Part shown: positions 7,578 through 16,105 of the stretch, piece after piece
Layout of the letters: each line of letters starts with the position of its first letter
Numbering within the stretch: the first letter of the stretch is position 1
Source: Rhodobiaceae bacterium
GTDB taxonomy: Bacteria > Pseudomonadota > Alphaproteobacteria > Parvibaculales > Parvibaculaceae
Assembly: GCA_021404525.1 (NCBI GenBank)
Contig: JAAWWE010000002.1
Coordinates: 124,001 to 188,000 of the forward strand
Reading direction: 5' to 3'
DNA length: 64,000 nucleotides
Made by a program: the position numbers and the translations under genes
The notes under the pieces: generated by a model
Database searches by the model: none
What the model was told of the DNA's origin: nothing
What the model saw: only the letters and a program-made list of their open reading frames with translations

Positions 7578-8798
7578 ATGAGTGATGCAACAGCAGAGAG
7601 TGCCATTGTCGGTGATTGGGGGGGCGCAGATCCGTTTGCGCCGAGCTTTCGGGACGATCCCTATCCAGCGCTGAATCAGTTGCGCGAAAGTGATCCCGTC
7701 AATCTAACGCCGGTCGGGACCTGGCGGATATCACGCTATGCGGATGTGGCGGACGTGTTCCGGAACGCTCCGACAAGTATGACTCTGCCTGATGGGTCCT
7801 CGCCGAACATGGACGACCAGGACAATCGAGGCAGCTTTCGCGAGTTTATGCTGAACAAGGATGGTCCTGATCACATTCGTCTGCGCCGGCTGGTGTTGGG
7901 CGCTTTTACACCCCGCGCTTTGAAAAATATTGAAAACCAGATTGAGCTAATTGTCGGTGAGGCATTGGACAAGGCCCTCAAAGAAGGCGGTATGGAGGTC
8001 ATCGAAGACCTGGCGCTTCGGGTGCCCTCGCGCATGATCTGCCGGATTATGGGGCTGCCGGAAGAGGATATTGATCTCTTTACCGAGTGGACGGCCATGA
8101 GAACAAACGCGTTCTTTGCTAGGTTCCTGCCCGATGAGGTTGTTGTCGGCGCACGCAAGGCCGGCGAAGACATGGCTGATTATTTCGAGGCCATGATCAA
8201 AAAACGCAGAGCGCAGCCAACTGACGACCTGCTAAGCAACTTGATCCAATCAGAAGAAGATGGTGATCGCCTGGGAGATGTCGAGCTGGCCGTCCAGGCG
8301 ATTGGGCTTTTGACCGCAGGTTTTGAAACGACGATCGGTCTGATCGGAAATGGAACGAGAGCATTCATTGAAAATCCTGAACAAAGCCGTCTCCTTAAGG
8401 AGCAGCCTGAACTGGCGGCCAATGCTGTCGAGGAGTGTTTGCGTTTCGATACCCCCGTGCTTTTCAATTGGCGCGTTCTGACGGATGAATACAAGGTAGG
8501 TGAGACGGTATTGCCGACCAATTCAGTGCTTTGGATGATGCTGGGATCGGCAAATCACGATCCACTGCAGTTCGACAATCCTGATGTTTTTGATATTCAG
8601 CGAAAGAATGTCGGGCACATTTCGTTTGGGGGTGGAGCGCATACTTGTCTCGGCAATCAGCTGGCTCGCATGGAGGCGCGCCACGCCTTCCGCTCTTTTT
8701 GCAGCAGAATGCCTCAGGCGAAAATCCGCTATGACGAATTTGAGTGGTCAGAGTCGTTTTTCCGCGTAATGGGCAAGATGCCGATTGAATTTAGTTGA
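7578..8798 (+). CDS. Cytochrome P450 monooxygenase
   Basis: Soluble bacterial-type P450, 406 aa, inserting one oxygen atom from O2 into a substrate using electrons from a ferredoxin system. Motifs: I-helix oxygen-binding AGFETT, K-helix E-x-x-R in EECLRF, and the haem loop FGGGAHTCLGNQLAR with ligand Cys357. It starts 23 nt after the DUF3237 gene, and AGGAAGAG precedes the ATG. No ferredoxin or reductase gene is adjacent, so partners must be elsewhere. The CYP family and substrate cannot be assigned by eye; terpene, steroid or fatty-acid-like substrates are typical. Confidence 0.93.
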   Translation: MSDATAESAIVGDWGGADPFAPSFRDDPYPALNQLRESDPVNLTPVGTWRISRYADVADVFRNAPTSMTLPDGSSPNMDDQDNRGSFREFMLNKDGPDHIRLRRLVLGAFTPRALKNIENQIELIVGEALDKALKEGGMEVIEDLALRVPSRMICRIMGLPEEDIDLFTEWTAMRTNAFFARFLPDEVVVGARKAGEDMADYFEAMIKKRRAQPTDDLLSNLIQSEEDGDRLGDVELAVQAIGLLTAGFETTIGLIGNGTRAFIENPEQSRLLKEQPELAANAVEECLRFDTPVLFNWRVLTDEYKVGETVLPTNSVLWMMLGSANHDPLQFDNPDVFDIQRKNVGHISFGGGAHTCLGNQLARMEARHAFRSFCSRMPQAKIRYDEFEWSESFFRVMGKMPIEFS

Positions 8799-8849
8799 AC
8801 CGCAATTCCCGACAATTGAAGCAGTCGACAAAAACATGGGGAGCAAGAA

Positions 8850-9605
8850 ATGGATTTGACGGGCAAAACGGTGCTGATCACTGGCGTGGGCTCCGGTATC
8901 GGCGAAGCCACGGCACGGGTGTTTTCCGCCTATGGCGCGAATGTGGTAGGCGTCGATCGGGACTTGGATGCAGGCCAAAAGATCGTGAAAGAGCTAGCAG
9001 AGTCTCAACGCCCAGCGATCTTTGCCCATGGTGATGTGTGCCAGGAAAAGGACATTGCCGGTGCGGTAGAGGCAGCCATATCAAGATTTGGGTCTCTGGA
9101 TTGTGCGGTGAACAATGCGGGTGTCGAAGGAGCGCTCTGCTCATTCGCAGATACGCGTGTGGAAGATTTTGACGAAGTGATTTCAATCAATCTGCGGGGT
9201 GTATTTTTGTGCATGAAGCATCAGCTCAAGCATATGGCTGCTGCTGGCGGCGGCGCGATTGTGAACATGTCTTCTGTCATGGGGCTGATCGGCAGCGCAG
9301 AGATTGTTCAGTACGCGGCCTCAAAGCATGGCGTGTTAGGTCTCACAAAAAGTGCCGCAGCTGAATATGCTGCCCGGAACATTCGAGTAAATGCAATTTG
9401 TCCAGGTCCCGTGGAAACACGCATGGTGCGCGAAATTATGGAATCGACGCCGGAGATTTTGGAACCGCTCATTGAAAACGTGCCCGCAAAACGCATGGCG
9501 GCGCCGTCCGAAATCGGCGAGCTTGCCGCGTGGCTCTGTGGCCCGAACTCGGCTTACATCAACGGCGCCGCAGTTCCCATTGATGGCGGGTATGTGGCGA
9601 TTTGA
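8850..9605 (+). CDS. SDR family NAD(P)-dependent oxidoreductase
   Basis: Classical short-chain dehydrogenase/reductase, 251 aa, that would oxidise an alcohol or reduce a ketone. It has the cofactor motif TGVGSGIG, the NNAG motif in AVNNAGVEGA, the active-site serine in VNMSSVMG and the YxxxK motif in YAASKHG, and ends in a typical DGGYVAI. It is the third gene after DUF3237 and P450 and probably acts on the P450 hydroxylation product. It converges with the dehydrogenase gene ending at 9636. Confidence 0.9.
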   Translation: MDLTGKTVLITGVGSGIGEATARVFSAYGANVVGVDRDLDAGQKIVKELAESQRPAIFAHGDVCQEKDIAGAVEAAISRFGSLDCAVNNAGVEGALCSFADTRVEDFDEVISINLRGVFLCMKHQLKHMAAAGGGAIVNMSSVMGLIGSAEIVQYAASKHGVLGLTKSAAAEYAARNIRVNAICPGPVETRMVREIMESTPEILEPLIENVPAKRMAAPSEIGELAAWLCGPNSAYINGAAVPIDGGYVAI

Positions 9606-9635
9606 TCGAGCATAGTGCTGTTAAGGGGACCGCGT

Positions 9636-11192
9636 CTATTGCAGATACGGTGTATTGAGCGGCTCAGCTCTGCTGGGCACGATGCGCCAAAGCGAGCCAG
9701 CGTCGTTATGCTCTAGGGCAATATAGACAAACCCGTCATCGCCCATCTCGACGTCCCGAATGCGTCCGAAATCTGCAATCAACTGCTCCTGCTCAATCAG
9801 AACACCCGCTTCGATACGCAGACGATAGAGCGAAACGGCTTTCAGGCTTCCGACAAGCAGATCGTTGCCCCAGGAAGGAAATTCCGCACCGTTATGAAAT
9901 GTAAAATTTGATACCGCCGGAGCCGGTGTGAAATCGACCACAGGCAAGACTGTGTCTTCAATAGGGAAGTCCAGCCCTAGATCTTTGCCAATGGAAACTT
10001 CCTCACCATTATAGTCCAGCCCGTTTGTGTAGAGCGGCCATCCGTAGTTCTGGCCGCCCAGGATCTGGTTGATCTCGTCTCCACCGCGCGGGCCCATTTC
10101 TGTGTTCCAGATGGTGCCGCTTTCCGGGTGTGCGGCTAAACCCTGGCCAGTCCGATGTCCATAGCTCCAGACAGTGTGGATGGTTGATGATTCCGGGCGG
10201 GCATCCTCTGCAACCCAGAATGGATTGTCTTCTGGAACGGTACCATCGTCCCTGACCCGATGGACTTTTCCAAACGGTGTGTCCAGCTGGTGAAGTTTGT
10301 CATAGGTGTTCTTGCCACCGATCGAAACGTAAAGATGTCCACGCCCATCAAAGGCCAAACGCCCGGCGGCGACACCGTCGGGGACCGGCGTGTAGTGATC
10401 TTTGTGAACAGACCAGATAATTTCCTGATCTACCCATCGACCATCCTTGATGCGCCCGCGAACGACGCGGACCATGGTGGCCGGAACCAACCATCCACAA
10501 GACAATTGGCACCGGTCCGTGTGGGAGAGATAAATCCAACCATTGTCTTCATATTCTGGATGGAGCTCCACATCGAGCACAATGCCGTAATTGAGCCAGG
10601 CCCCTTCTACGCTAAGCAGCGTTTCCCAAACGGGTGGTGTGTCGAGGATCAAAGAACTTTGCTTACCGTTAGTATCGACAAGTGACAGACCTCTCGTCTT
10701 CTCAGCGACCAGGATATCGCCATTCGGCATAGAGGCTAAAGAGTAGGGCCTGCTTTTCAGCATCGCGACGCGTTCAAGTCGGAAATCATGATGCGCTGAA
10801 CGGATGTTTCTGCTCTCGGTCGGTTCCGCGCTATAGGAATCCGAGATGACTGGGTAGTTTTGGCGCCGCTCACTGATGTAGAGAGCCAGACCCTTTATGA
10901 GTTCAGGCGATAGCTTGTCGTCCCAACCCGTCATGGTGGTATTCGGAAGGCCGTTGGCAATGGCTTTCATGATTTCTGGAACCGACTCGCCATGCTGAAG
11001 GTCGAGATTGACGAGAGCTGATCCCAGTTCAGTCCCCTCCAATCCGCTGCCATGACACAGGGCGCAATGTTCATTCCAGGCCACGAAGGACGGCTCTCTG
11101 CTGTCTCGTGTAACGAAGAGCCAGTAACCGACAAGCATCAAAAGAGCGGTGAGGCTCAGGCCACCGAGCACTATCTTTTTCCAAAGCCTCAT
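9636..11192 (-). CDS. PQQ-type sugar/sorbosone dehydrogenase with N-terminal cytochrome c domain
   Basis: Exported or membrane-anchored dehydrogenase, 518 aa. Residues 6-26 form a membrane anchor (IVLGGLSLTALLMLVGYWLF). A cytochrome c domain with haem motif CALCH (about residues 43-47) follows, with TTMTGWDDKLSPEL placing a likely methionine ligand. The rest is a soluble glucose/sorbosone dehydrogenase beta-propeller, recognisable from GRLAFDGRGHLYVSIGGKN, GHRTGQGLA and EINQILGGQNYGWPLYTNG. It would oxidise a sugar or aldose-like substrate in the periplasm and pass electrons through its own haem. It stands alone on the minus strand. Confidence 0.85.
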   Translation of the reverse strand: MRLWKKIVLGGLSLTALLMLVGYWLFVTRDSREPSFVAWNEHCALCHGSGLEGTELGSALVNLDLQHGESVPEIMKAIANGLPNTTMTGWDDKLSPELIKGLALYISERRQNYPVISDSYSAEPTESRNIRSAHHDFRLERVAMLKSRPYSLASMPNGDILVAEKTRGLSLVDTNGKQSSLILDTPPVWETLLSVEGAWLNYGIVLDVELHPEYEDNGWIYLSHTDRCQLSCGWLVPATMVRVVRGRIKDGRWVDQEIIWSVHKDHYTPVPDGVAAGRLAFDGRGHLYVSIGGKNTYDKLHQLDTPFGKVHRVRDDGTVPEDNPFWVAEDARPESSTIHTVWSYGHRTGQGLAAHPESGTIWNTEMGPRGGDEINQILGGQNYGWPLYTNGLDYNGEEVSIGKDLGLDFPIEDTVLPVVDFTPAPAVSNFTFHNGAEFPSWGNDLLVGSLKAVSLYRLRIEAGVLIEQEQLIADFGRIRDVEMGDDGFVYIALEHNDAGSLWRIVPSRAEPLNTPYLQ

Positions 11193-11405
11193 GAGTCTCT
11201 CCTCTCGGTCAGTGCACGCACAGTCTCAATCTGAACCAATAGATTCTGGCAAAGCCTGGCTCGACGCAAGCTCGCTGATTTTCGCCGATGGATTGGCGGC
11301 AAACGTGCAATACCCGCATCTTTAGCCGGGTTTAGGAGGAGATAACTTGTTCTGCCGCGCAATTGCCGATATTTCTTCGAGATTGATCAATCCCGAGGAC
11401 TACCC

Positions 11406-12083
11406 ATGCAGTTTGATGATGTTATTCAAGGCCGTCGGAGCATCCGCGGTTATAAGCCAGAACCTGTTCCAAAGGCACTAATCGAAGAAGTTTTGGCGCT
11501 GGCGATGCGTGCGCCATCGTCCATGAACACGCAGCCCTGGAGCTTCTACATTATCTCTGGTGAGCCATTGGACCGTATTCGCGCTGGAAACACGGAGCGA
11601 AACCTGGCGGGCATCCCGCATTCGCGCGAGTTCCGCATCGGTCAACCATTCGATGGTAAGCATCGCGAAAGACAGATTGGGGTCGCCAAGCAGCTATTTT
11701 CCGCCATGGGAATAGCTCGCGAAGACAAAGAGGCGCGGCAGGACTGGGTGCTACGTGGTTTCCGTCAATTCGATGCTCCGGTATGCGTTATTGTGACCTA
11801 TGATCGTGCGTTGGCGGACAGCGATGATACGGCGTTCGATTGCGGCGCAGTGACAACAGCGTTAGTCAACGCGGCTTGGTCACGCGGGCTCGGCGCAGTT
11901 ATTAACAGTCAGGGGATCATGCAATCACCAGTCGTACGTGAACATGCTGGTATTGCAGACGACCAGGTCATTATGAAGGCGGTTGCGCTAGGGTGGCCCG
12001 ATGACAGCTTCCCTGCCAACGCTGTGGTTTCAGAACGCAAGAGTGTCGACGAGGCCTCTGTCTTTGTCGGTTTCGACGAATAG
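11406..12083 (+). CDS. Nitroreductase family protein
   Basis: FMN-dependent NAD(P)H oxidoreductase of the nitroreductase fold, 225 aa. The N terminus has the FMN-binding RRSIRGYKPEPVP followed by MRAPSSMNTQPWSFYI, and the C-terminal part has LGWPDDSFPANAVVSER, typical of this family. GAGGA precedes ATG 11406. A stronger AGGAGG at 11336-11341 stands before a short out-of-frame TTG frame that overlaps this start. The physiological electron acceptor is unknown. Confidence 0.9.
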   Translation: MQFDDVIQGRRSIRGYKPEPVPKALIEEVLALAMRAPSSMNTQPWSFYIISGEPLDRIRAGNTERNLAGIPHSREFRIGQPFDGKHRERQIGVAKQLFSAMGIAREDKEARQDWVLRGFRQFDAPVCVIVTYDRALADSDDTAFDCGAVTTALVNAAWSRGLGAVINSQGIMQSPVVREHAGIADDQVIMKAVALGWPDDSFPANAVVSERKSVDEASVFVGFDE

Positions 12084-12088
12084 GAGAG

Positions 12089-12211
12089 TTACTCAAAGTA
12101 GGTGAAGTTGACATAGCCAATTAGCTTGGCAACTCCCAGAACGAAAGCAATTGCGATGAGAGGAGCGAGCGGGTTGGCGGTGAAGCTGAACCTCTCGATC
12201 CGGACAATCAT
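12089..12211 (-). CDS. Possible 40-aa membrane protein or gene remnant
   Basis: Short minus-strand frame starting at ATG 12211, or GTG 12223 for 44 aa. It encodes a charged start (MIVRIERFSFTANPL), one membrane helix (APLIAIAFVLGVAKLIG) and the end YVNFTYFE. The frame stays open for about 20 codons upstream without a usable start, so it could be the tail of a decayed longer gene. There is no clear ribosome-binding site. The amino-acid pattern looks coding, but nothing else supports it. Confidence 0.3.
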   Translation of the reverse strand: MIVRIERFSFTANPLAPLIAIAFVLGVAKLIGYVNFTYFE

Positions 12212-12400
12212 CCCATGCGTCACATGATTGCTCTGCGGGACTGTGGTGCGGTCGAGAGCATCTGTGCAAAACCGACGGACCAGCTGGAAGCCTCAACCGA
12301 GATGCCTGTCAGACAAAATCTCAATACCTACCTGGCCATGGGAGGCCGTATCGCATGATGATCTCCTGGCTTCCTTAGAAACCGGCATATTTGGGTCTAC

Positions 12401-12433
12401 AAAAAAGGCCCCCCAATTGGTTGGAGGGCCTTT
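12401..12433 (-). terminator. Rho-independent terminator of the barrel gene
   Basis: On the minus strand GGCCCTCC pairs with GGGGGGCC around an AACCAATT loop and is followed by six T (A-run 12401-12406), 20 nt after the barrel stop codon. Confidence 0.8.
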
Positions 12434-12452
12434 GCCGTTTCGATCTGTGTGT

Positions 12453-13523
12453 TTAGAAGCGGTAGCTGATATTGCCGCCAACACCCCAACCGTCAAACTC
12501 TTCACGTAGAACGGTGTAGCTGCCAGAGATGCCGCCCGAAAGGGGTCCATCGCCAAACAGGCTAATGCCTGCTTCTAGCTGAACTTCGTCCTTGTCATTT
12601 GCGGGTGAGGGGGGCGTAACCGTTGTGACATTGTCGCTAACAGCATCGTACTTGTAAGTCGCGCCGATATAAGGCATGTAACTGCCGCCATAGTAGCTGA
12701 CTTTCCCACCCAGAGAAATCTGACCGAGCTGAGAGTCTGTCGCGGCGAAAGCCGTCCCGAGGCTGTCCGTATAGGCATCATTATCGGTATCTGAATAGCC
12801 CCAGCCGAGGCGACCGCTGACACCAATATTGTCGTACCATTTCATGGCGTTCAGACCGACGGATATGTAAGTAGAGTCACCATCCTGATTGCCGGTTGCA
12901 ACGACAGCCCCGACGGTGCGGCTGTTGTCGATGTCACTGGTCGTATATGCGATACTTGCGTCTATGCTGAACATGTCATCAACAACGAAACTTGCATACG
13001 GCCCAAATGTAATTGCCTGGGTATCTGCACTACCGCCATTGAACGAGCTGTTCGTGTCGGTGTCATTGTAGGATAGGAAGGCGCCGAGCGTGACGTAGTC
13101 GGAGAGGATATAGTCCACACCAACTGAACCGCCGACTGTTTCTGATTTATATGCTGTCGGCGCGAAGTCGCTTTCAGCTTCTGAATAGTTGGCGCTTGCC
13201 CAGATGCTTAGCTTATCTGTCAATGCACTCGATTGCTCACCGGCTGCAATACCAGTGAAGTTTCCAGACATGTCTGGTGAACTTGGAGTGTTGCCCCTCT
13301 GTCCGAGTTGGAGCATATAAAGATGGTTTTGCAGAAGTGATGTTAAAATCGCCATCTGATAAATCTGGATGAGTGGAGCAATTGCATTCAGCGTGCCTTC
13401 TGTGCTCGATGCAACAAAAAGAGACGAACTGCTGTGCGGCGCCGCATTGGCCGAGCTTGTTGCTCCGATCGCCAAAAGCATCGAACTTACCAGGGCGGTA
13501 GTTTTGAGCAATTTCTGTTTCAT
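12453..13523 (-). CDS. Outer-membrane autotransporter-like beta-barrel protein
   Basis: Exported protein of 356 aa. Signal peptide KLLKTTALVSSMLLAIGATS ends at SANA-AP. A short Ser/Ala/Gln-rich stretch is followed by a C-terminal domain of about 265 residues made of alternating polar/hydrophobic strands (SIWASANYSEAESDF, TFGPYASFVV, ISVGLNAMKWY) ending in NISYRF, the aromatic end used for BAM-dependent insertion. This resembles an autotransporter translocator barrel, but the passenger is almost absent, so it may be a plain surface barrel. ATG 13523 starts the signal peptide. Function unknown. Confidence 0.75.
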   Translation of the reverse strand: MKQKLLKTTALVSSMLLAIGATSSANAAPHSSSSLFVASSTEGTLNAIAPLIQIYQMAILTSLLQNHLYMLQLGQRGNTPSSPDMSGNFTGIAAGEQSSALTDKLSIWASANYSEAESDFAPTAYKSETVGGSVGVDYILSDYVTLGAFLSYNDTDTNSSFNGGSADTQAITFGPYASFVVDDMFSIDASIAYTTSDIDNSRTVGAVVATGNQDGDSTYISVGLNAMKWYDNIGVSGRLGWGYSDTDNDAYTDSLGTAFAATDSQLGQISLGGKVSYYGGSYMPYIGATYKYDAVSDNVTTVTPPSPANDKDEVQLEAGISLFGDGPLSGGISGSYTVLREEFDGWGVGGNISYRF

Positions 13524-13642
13524 TTCCGTGTCCCGTTCTTTTGTGACCTTGCGGGCGGCTCAGGCCACACTCGCTTCCCCAAAGTGTCGACGAAGACCCT
13601 GCCCCAGATTGTAGGGCTAGGAGGGCTCTTTAGTCCTCACTT

Positions 13643-13660
13643 GCTACCTAAATGGGTAGC
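13643..13660. promoter_or_regulatory. Inverted repeat, candidate operator
   Basis: GCTACC-TAAATG-GGTAGC, perfect 6-bp arms, about 120 nt upstream of the barrel start codon. The geometry fits a dimeric regulator site. No regulator can be assigned. Confidence 0.35.
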
Positions 13661-13810
13661 GATAGAAACAGCGCGCGCATAGTGGCGCGTCGCCGCTCAA
13701 GCTGCATTTTGGGGATGGATCGTAAGTTCGTTGTGTCTTTGCAACATTGGGACTAGTCCATTTACCTGACCGAAAAAAACGAGAGCTCAATCGAGCTATG
13801 GCCGGTGTGT

Positions 13811-13856
13811 AAATGGCTGAATTCCGGGGGAACTAGGCCATTTTCGCATTTGCGAA
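13811..13856. promoter_or_regulatory. Nested inverted repeats upstream of the proline-rich gene
   Basis: AAATGGC (13811-13817) pairs with GCCATTT (13837-13843), followed directly by the palindrome TTCGCA-TT-TGCGAA (13843-13856). They lie about 100 nt before the TTG start at 13953 and could be operator or leader structures. Confidence 0.35.
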
Positions 13857-13952
13857 GGGGCGTATCCAGGCGTTAGCGTCGGCGAAGTTGGCGCAATCGT
13901 TCCTCGCCGAACAGAGGCTTCGCCAAGCTTATGGAGAAGGAGGGTGATAACG

Positions 13953-16037
13953 TTGAAATCGCTTTTGATCGTGTTCGCTCTTTTAGTACCCACGAGTGCG
14001 GCATATGCAAATCACCACTACCGCCCTCCTGCTCCACCTGCACATCCACCGCCAACACAACATCGTCCTCCAGTCATCAACCGTCCTCCGGTTCAACCCC
14101 AGCAACAAATTCTGCAGCAAAGACAGTTGCAGCGGGGCAGGGCAGATCAAATGCGAGCTGCTGCAGCGAGTTCGGTCTCTTTTAAGGCTATAGATGACAA
14201 GGTAGGCGATTGGGGCGATTTCGCGACTCTCTCCGAAGCAGAACTGGCAGCGCTTTTTAAAGAAATGGGTATCGGTGATGCCCAGTTTGATCGGAACTCA
14301 ATCAAGAACATGATGCTGGCAGAGATGGCGGGGTCAGGCGCCCCGCCCGAAGTTCTGCAGCAGCTTGGCGCGCAGCTTGATGGCATGCTGGGCATGCTGC
14401 AAACAACCATAGGTACAAGCATCGCCAGCTACCCAACTGATATGGCGCGAGAATTCAAGCAGATCTATGCCGCCAATTGTTGTGGTAAGGCGCAATTTAT
14501 CGCAGCGCTTGGTGCTGCGGAGACAAAGCTTGCAAATGCCTTCCGCAATGAATTTGCCGGCAACATGGCAGGCCTCGCAACACAAAGCGGTGCGCCCTCG
14601 GCGCAAGTTGCTGCGTTAAGGGGCGCGCTGTCTGGGGGCACTACGGTGATTACCTATGACGCCGGTGATGCCGCTGTGATAGCCGCTTCGAACATGGTTG
14701 GGAATGGGCGCGGCGGGGCAACCAATGTTGCGTCCAACAACGCACCGCCTGCGCCTCCCGCGACGAATACAGGTGGCGGCACTCAGCCAACAACACCGGC
14801 ACCACCCACGCCTCCCGCAACAAACACCGGCGGTGGTGCTCAGCCAACAACACCGGCACCACCAGCGCCTCCAGCGACGAACACGGGTGGTGGGCCTACA
14901 CAAAATCCACCAGCACCACCGGTTGCGAATACCGGTGGTGGTCCAACGCAGACGCCACCAGCGACACCAACGAACCAGACGCCGGGGACGCCACCTCCTT
15001 TGCCAACGAATTCAGTACCTGCGACGCCCGTTGTGGGACCGCCGCAGGTGCCACCGCAACAGCCACCTGTGAATCCCGGTGGTCAAATGCCAGCGCAGCC
15101 TCCTGGACAGCAACCTCCAGGTTTGTTGACGCTGGTGACGCCACCTGTCGACGTGGAACCAGTAACGCTGGTGCCAGGCGGTATTAACACCCCCCCGCCG
15201 GCGCCATTGGATACAAGTGGTTTGCTTGACCTGACACCAGACCCCAAATCGCCCTCGGTCGAGGGTGGTGGGGAGTTGCCAGATGTCCTAGATACGGACC
15301 GCGTAGATGCAACGCCTGTCGACGGCGGCCCAGTGACGATGGATCCGGGTTTCGGTAACGATCCAGTGGATGATTTGAGAGACGAGATTGTAGCGATCAT
15401 CGGCGAAATTGAGAGAGATCCAGGTCGAAAACCTGAACTGGTCGGCGAGCTGCGTGATCTCAACACAAATCTCCAAACCCTCGTGAATAATAACAATACA
15501 ACCGGGCTAACAGGCTTCTGGGCAGGCGACGCTTCGGGCACGATATTAACCGCTGTGCCTTATGTCGTTGATGGCGCGAAAATTACGGTCATCGCGGTGG
15601 TGTGTGTCGGTACAGGCGGTGCTGCCTGCGCCGGCGTTGCGGCAGTGGATACTGCCTTCTCGTTTGTCGATCCAGCTGCTGGTGTGCTTGGCAATACCAT
15701 TGCCAATTACGATTCGTCTGGCAATTTGGGCGGGAGCACGGTGGATGCTTTCAGCAGCCAACTTTACGAAGAAGGTAGCAAAATGATTGCCGGTAAAACA
15801 TTCACTCAAGCTATTGGCGCTGCAACAGTCGAAGGTATGGGTGCTAAGGGAGAAGTTCTCGTCAAAATAGTTGAATTGGGCGGCAAGGCCATTGGTGAAT
15901 TTGGTCCAGCCCTGGTTTCAGGTGGCGGCGGAACAAACAATTCCTACGACTCATCGGCGTCGCTTGGCAGTAGCGGTTCTGGGGGGTCATTTTACTCCAG
16001 CGGGAGCGCTGGTGAGGGCGCATTGATTCAGCGATGA
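13953..16037 (+). CDS. Secreted proline-rich repeat protein of unknown function
   Basis: Exported protein, 694 aa. I chose TTG 13953: AGGAGG (13939-13944) lies 8 nt before it and it opens directly into a signal peptide (KSLLIVFALLVPTSAAYA). The GTG at 13944 overlaps the ribosome site. Domains in order: a Pro/Gln/His-rich start; a helical region of about 200 residues; a Pro/Thr/Asn/Gly linker from residue about 268 with 19-residue repeats (PPATNTGGG-Q-PTTPAPP, units at 268, 287 and 306, then decaying); an acidic region; a hydrophobic Gly/Ala/Val segment (KITVIAVVCVGTGGAACAGV); and a Gly/Ser-rich tail. The gene overlaps the frame of the next gene region by 4 nt at its end. It resembles surface or polymorphic-toxin-like proteins in layout only; I do not recognise a family. 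Confidence 0.8.
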   Translation: MKSLLIVFALLVPTSAAYANHHYRPPAPPAHPPPTQHRPPVINRPPVQPQQQILQQRQLQRGRADQMRAAAASSVSFKAIDDKVGDWGDFATLSEAELAALFKEMGIGDAQFDRNSIKNMMLAEMAGSGAPPEVLQQLGAQLDGMLGMLQTTIGTSIASYPTDMAREFKQIYAANCCGKAQFIAALGAAETKLANAFRNEFAGNMAGLATQSGAPSAQVAALRGALSGGTTVITYDAGDAAVIAASNMVGNGRGGATNVASNNAPPAPPATNTGGGTQPTTPAPPTPPATNTGGGAQPTTPAPPAPPATNTGGGPTQNPPAPPVANTGGGPTQTPPATPTNQTPGTPPPLPTNSVPATPVVGPPQVPPQQPPVNPGGQMPAQPPGQQPPGLLTLVTPPVDVEPVTLVPGGINTPPPAPLDTSGLLDLTPDPKSPSVEGGGELPDVLDTDRVDATPVDGGPVTMDPGFGNDPVDDLRDEIVAIIGEIERDPGRKPELVGELRDLNTNLQTLVNNNNTTGLTGFWAGDASGTILTAVPYVVDGAKITVIAVVCVGTGGAACAGVAAVDTAFSFVDPAAGVLGNTIANYDSSGNLGGSTVDAFSSQLYEEGSKMIAGKTFTQAIGAATVEGMGAKGEVLVKIVELGGKAIGEFGPALVSGGGGTNNSYDSSASLGSSGSGGSFYSSGSAGEGALIQR
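14754..14970 (+). repeat. In-frame 57-bp (19-aa) tandem repeats
   Basis: Three units start at 14754, 14811 and 14868, exactly 57 bp apart, each coding PPATNTGGG followed by a Pro/Thr/Gln stretch. A shortened fourth follows from about 14922. They lie inside the proline-rich gene and probably make an extended periplasmic or surface linker. Unit number may vary between strains. Confidence 0.85.
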
Positions 16038-16105
16038 ATACTTGCCGACATAATTATTGCGGTGGAACAGGCCGGTTGCTGGGCAATGAGAAGGGGGAGG
16101 GTCAA

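Larger units (their letters stand above)
12084..12452. other. Intergenic stretch between nitroreductase and barrel protein
   Basis: About 370 bp without an established gene. It contains a possible 40-aa membrane protein on the minus strand (12089-12211) and the terminator of the barrel gene (12401-12433). The remaining part (about 12225-12400) shows no start codon with a good ribosome site and no repeat I can identify. Confidence 0.5.
13524..13952. other. Structured divergent intergenic region
   Basis: About 430 bp between the divergent barrel and proline-rich genes, with no supported gene. It holds three inverted repeats: GCTACC-TAAATG-GGTAGC (13643-13660), AAATGGC/GCCATTT arms (13811-13817 and 13837-13843), and TTCGCA-TT-TGCGAA (13843-13856). 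They are probably promoter elements of one or both genes. I cannot place -35/-10 boxes confidently. Confidence 0.5.

Noticed and set aside
11347..11470. Leader peptide starting at TTG 11347 with AGGAGG upstream, overlapping the nitroreductase start
   Set aside because: The frame is short, composition is not convincing and no attenuator structure is visible; kept only as a possibility.
12453..13523. True autotransporter with an effector passenger
   Set aside because: Only about 65 low-complexity residues lie between the signal peptide and the barrel, too few for a folded passenger.
14754..14970. Regular 57-bp repeats as a CRISPR-like array
   Set aside because: Units are contiguous without spacers, in frame and encode a proline-rich linker; no cas genes are near.
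14616..15541. Long minus-strand frames rich in Arg/Trp/Cys or Ser/Thr/Pro opposite the proline-rich gene
   Set aside because: They are shadows of the repeat region: composition follows the repeat on the other strand, no ribosome sites, no family features.
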